A DNA stretch of 64,000 bases from positions 1-64,000 of the forward strand of contig NZ_JADMOL010000014.1 in the NCBI RefSeq assembly GCF_015558675.1. Reading direction: 5' to 3'. Position numbers and translations under genes: made by a program. Shown here piece by piece: positions 63,035-64,000 of this stretch. The DNA is from Paenibacillus sp. 1001270B_150601_E10 (GTDB lineage Bacteria > Bacillota > Bacilli > Paenibacillales > Paenibacillaceae). The notes under the pieces are model-generated. The model ran no database searches. It saw only the letters and a program-made list of their open reading frames with translations, and was not told where the DNA came from. Every line of letters starts with the position of its first letter. Within the stretch, counting starts at the first letter, position 1.

Positions 63035-64000
63035 TGAAAAAGAAACTTTCACTTATTCTTGCTTTAACGATGGTGTTCAGTGTACTTGCAGGTTGTGCGA
63101 AGGGCGGAGGTACGGAGAGCGCAGACGGAGTCACTACGATTGAATTCTGGGCAGCGCCAAACCCAACTCAACAAGCTTTCTGGCAGGAGATGGCTGACAA
63201 ATACGCAACGGTTAACCCTAAGGTTAAAGTAAATGTAAGCGCGATTAAAGAATCTCCAAGCTCTGAAGCAAGCATTCAGGCTGCGATCGCAGGCGGCAAC
63301 GCACCAACGATCTCTGAAAATATTAACCGCGGATTTGCCGCTCAATTGTCCAACAGTAAAGCGCTTGTAGCACTTGATGAGCTTCCGCAATTCAAAGAGA
63401 TCGTAGATGCGCGCAACATGACAGAAACGATTAAGCCTTGGGAGTTCGCTGATGGACATCAATATGTGCTTCCAATCTACTCCAACCCGATGCTGATCGG
63501 CTGGCGTACCGATATTCTTAAAGAAATCGGCTATAACGAGCCGCCAAAAACATACAGCGAAGTGCTGGATGCGGCGAAAAAGCTGAAAGCTAAATATCCA
63601 GACAAATTCATGTGGGGTAAAGGTGCCGATTTGGCTGACCCTACAGCATGGAAGCGTTGGTTCGACTTCTTCATTTTGTATAACGCTGCTTCCGACGGCA
63701 ATAAGTTTATCGAGGGCTCCAACTTTGTAGGAGACGAGAAGGCTGGCGTAGAGATGCTTACGTTTGTAAGTGAACTTGTTAAAGAGAAAGCAGTGCTTGC
63801 AAAACAGGCAACCGATCCATTTGAGACAGGCCTAGGCGTATTCACGGATATTGGTCCTTGGACATTCGATATGTGGAAAGAGAAATACCCTGAATTGAAA
63901 TTCAAAGAGAACTTTGATCTGACATTGCCGCCTGTACCAGACAATGTGGATCCAGCGAAATCCAAGACGTATGCAGATGCTAAAGGTCTTGTCATCTTTG
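63035..64000 (+). CDS. Sugar ABC transporter substrate-binding lipoprotein, 3' end beyond the window
   Basis: 322 codons are present, open to the window edge. GGGAGG lies 10 nt before ATG 63035. Lipoprotein signal SVLAGCAKGG; the mature start TTIEFWAAPNPTQQAFWQEM is typical of family 1 (MalE/UgpB-like) binding proteins, with KYPDKFMWGKG and DIGPWTFDMWKEKYP further on. Controlled by the divergent LacI regulator. Sugar unknown. Confidence 0.88.

Overview
The window is a low-to-mid G+C Gram-positive chromosome segment, most likely Paenibacillus or a close Paenibacillaceae relative. I infer this from AGGAGG-type ribosome binding sites, many ATG/TTG/GTG starts, lplA/ytcP-type sugar ABC transporters, YesM/YesN-type two-component regulators, several copper-amine-oxidase-N-like modules on wall enzymes, a GlcT/RAT antitermination system and the MoxR-DUF58-TgpA operon. 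Assignments come from reading the proteins and the DNA by eye; no database search was run.

Layout. 1-7.4 kb: end of a sugar ABC permease, its lipoprotein binding protein, a cytoplasmic CBM9-like protein, a large transglutaminase-fold protein and aspartate 4-decarboxylase. 7.4-11.8 kb: an accessory island with a membrane protein, an LXG/WXG-like polymorphic toxin with an AT-richer nuclease-like C-terminus, a pentapeptide-repeat putative immunity protein and an orphan toxin-like fragment. 11.8-18.8 kb: uvsE, fabI with a FapR-like operator, an inositol-phosphatase-family gene, a decayed esterase, a C39-like wall peptidase and a ROK fructokinase. 18.9-24.2 kb: biotin operon bioD-bioB-bioF-bioH-bioC behind two BirA-like boxes, with no bioA. 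24.8-27.8 kb: tagatose/fructose-phosphate kinase and class II aldolase, divergent from a DeoR regulator. 27.9-33.6 kb: crr-ptsH-ptsI and glcT-nagE, each preceded by the same 31-nt GlcT-type antiterminator site overlapping a terminator. 33.8-42.4 kb: a small membrane protein, hemL paralogue, LCP ligase, three-gene ABC exporter, peroxiredoxin, signal-less amidase and DUF4261 protein. 42.6-47.0 kb: an exported FMN/FAD reductase divergent from its probable two-component system. 47.4-55.8 kb: polysaccharide deacetylase, a c-di-AMP (ydaO/yuaA) riboswitch with two terminators in front of a KamA-family radical SAM gene, then moxR-DUF58-tgpA. 56-64 kb: secreted hydrolase, two LacI regulators, HAD phosphatase, phosphoglucomutase and the start of a second sugar transporter with two identical LacI-type palindromes.

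The strongest candidate for something not well described is the riboswitch-KamA unit at 48.7-50.2 kb. The aminomutase-like enzyme keeps the radical SAM cysteines and a PLP lysine, but by hand alignment lacks both aspartates that bind lysine in lysine 2,3-aminomutase, so its substrate is unclear, while its expression appears tied to c-di-AMP. Next are the toxin island, the transglutaminase/CBM9/ABC cluster, and a GlcT antiterminator shared by a NagE-type EIICB and the general PTS genes.
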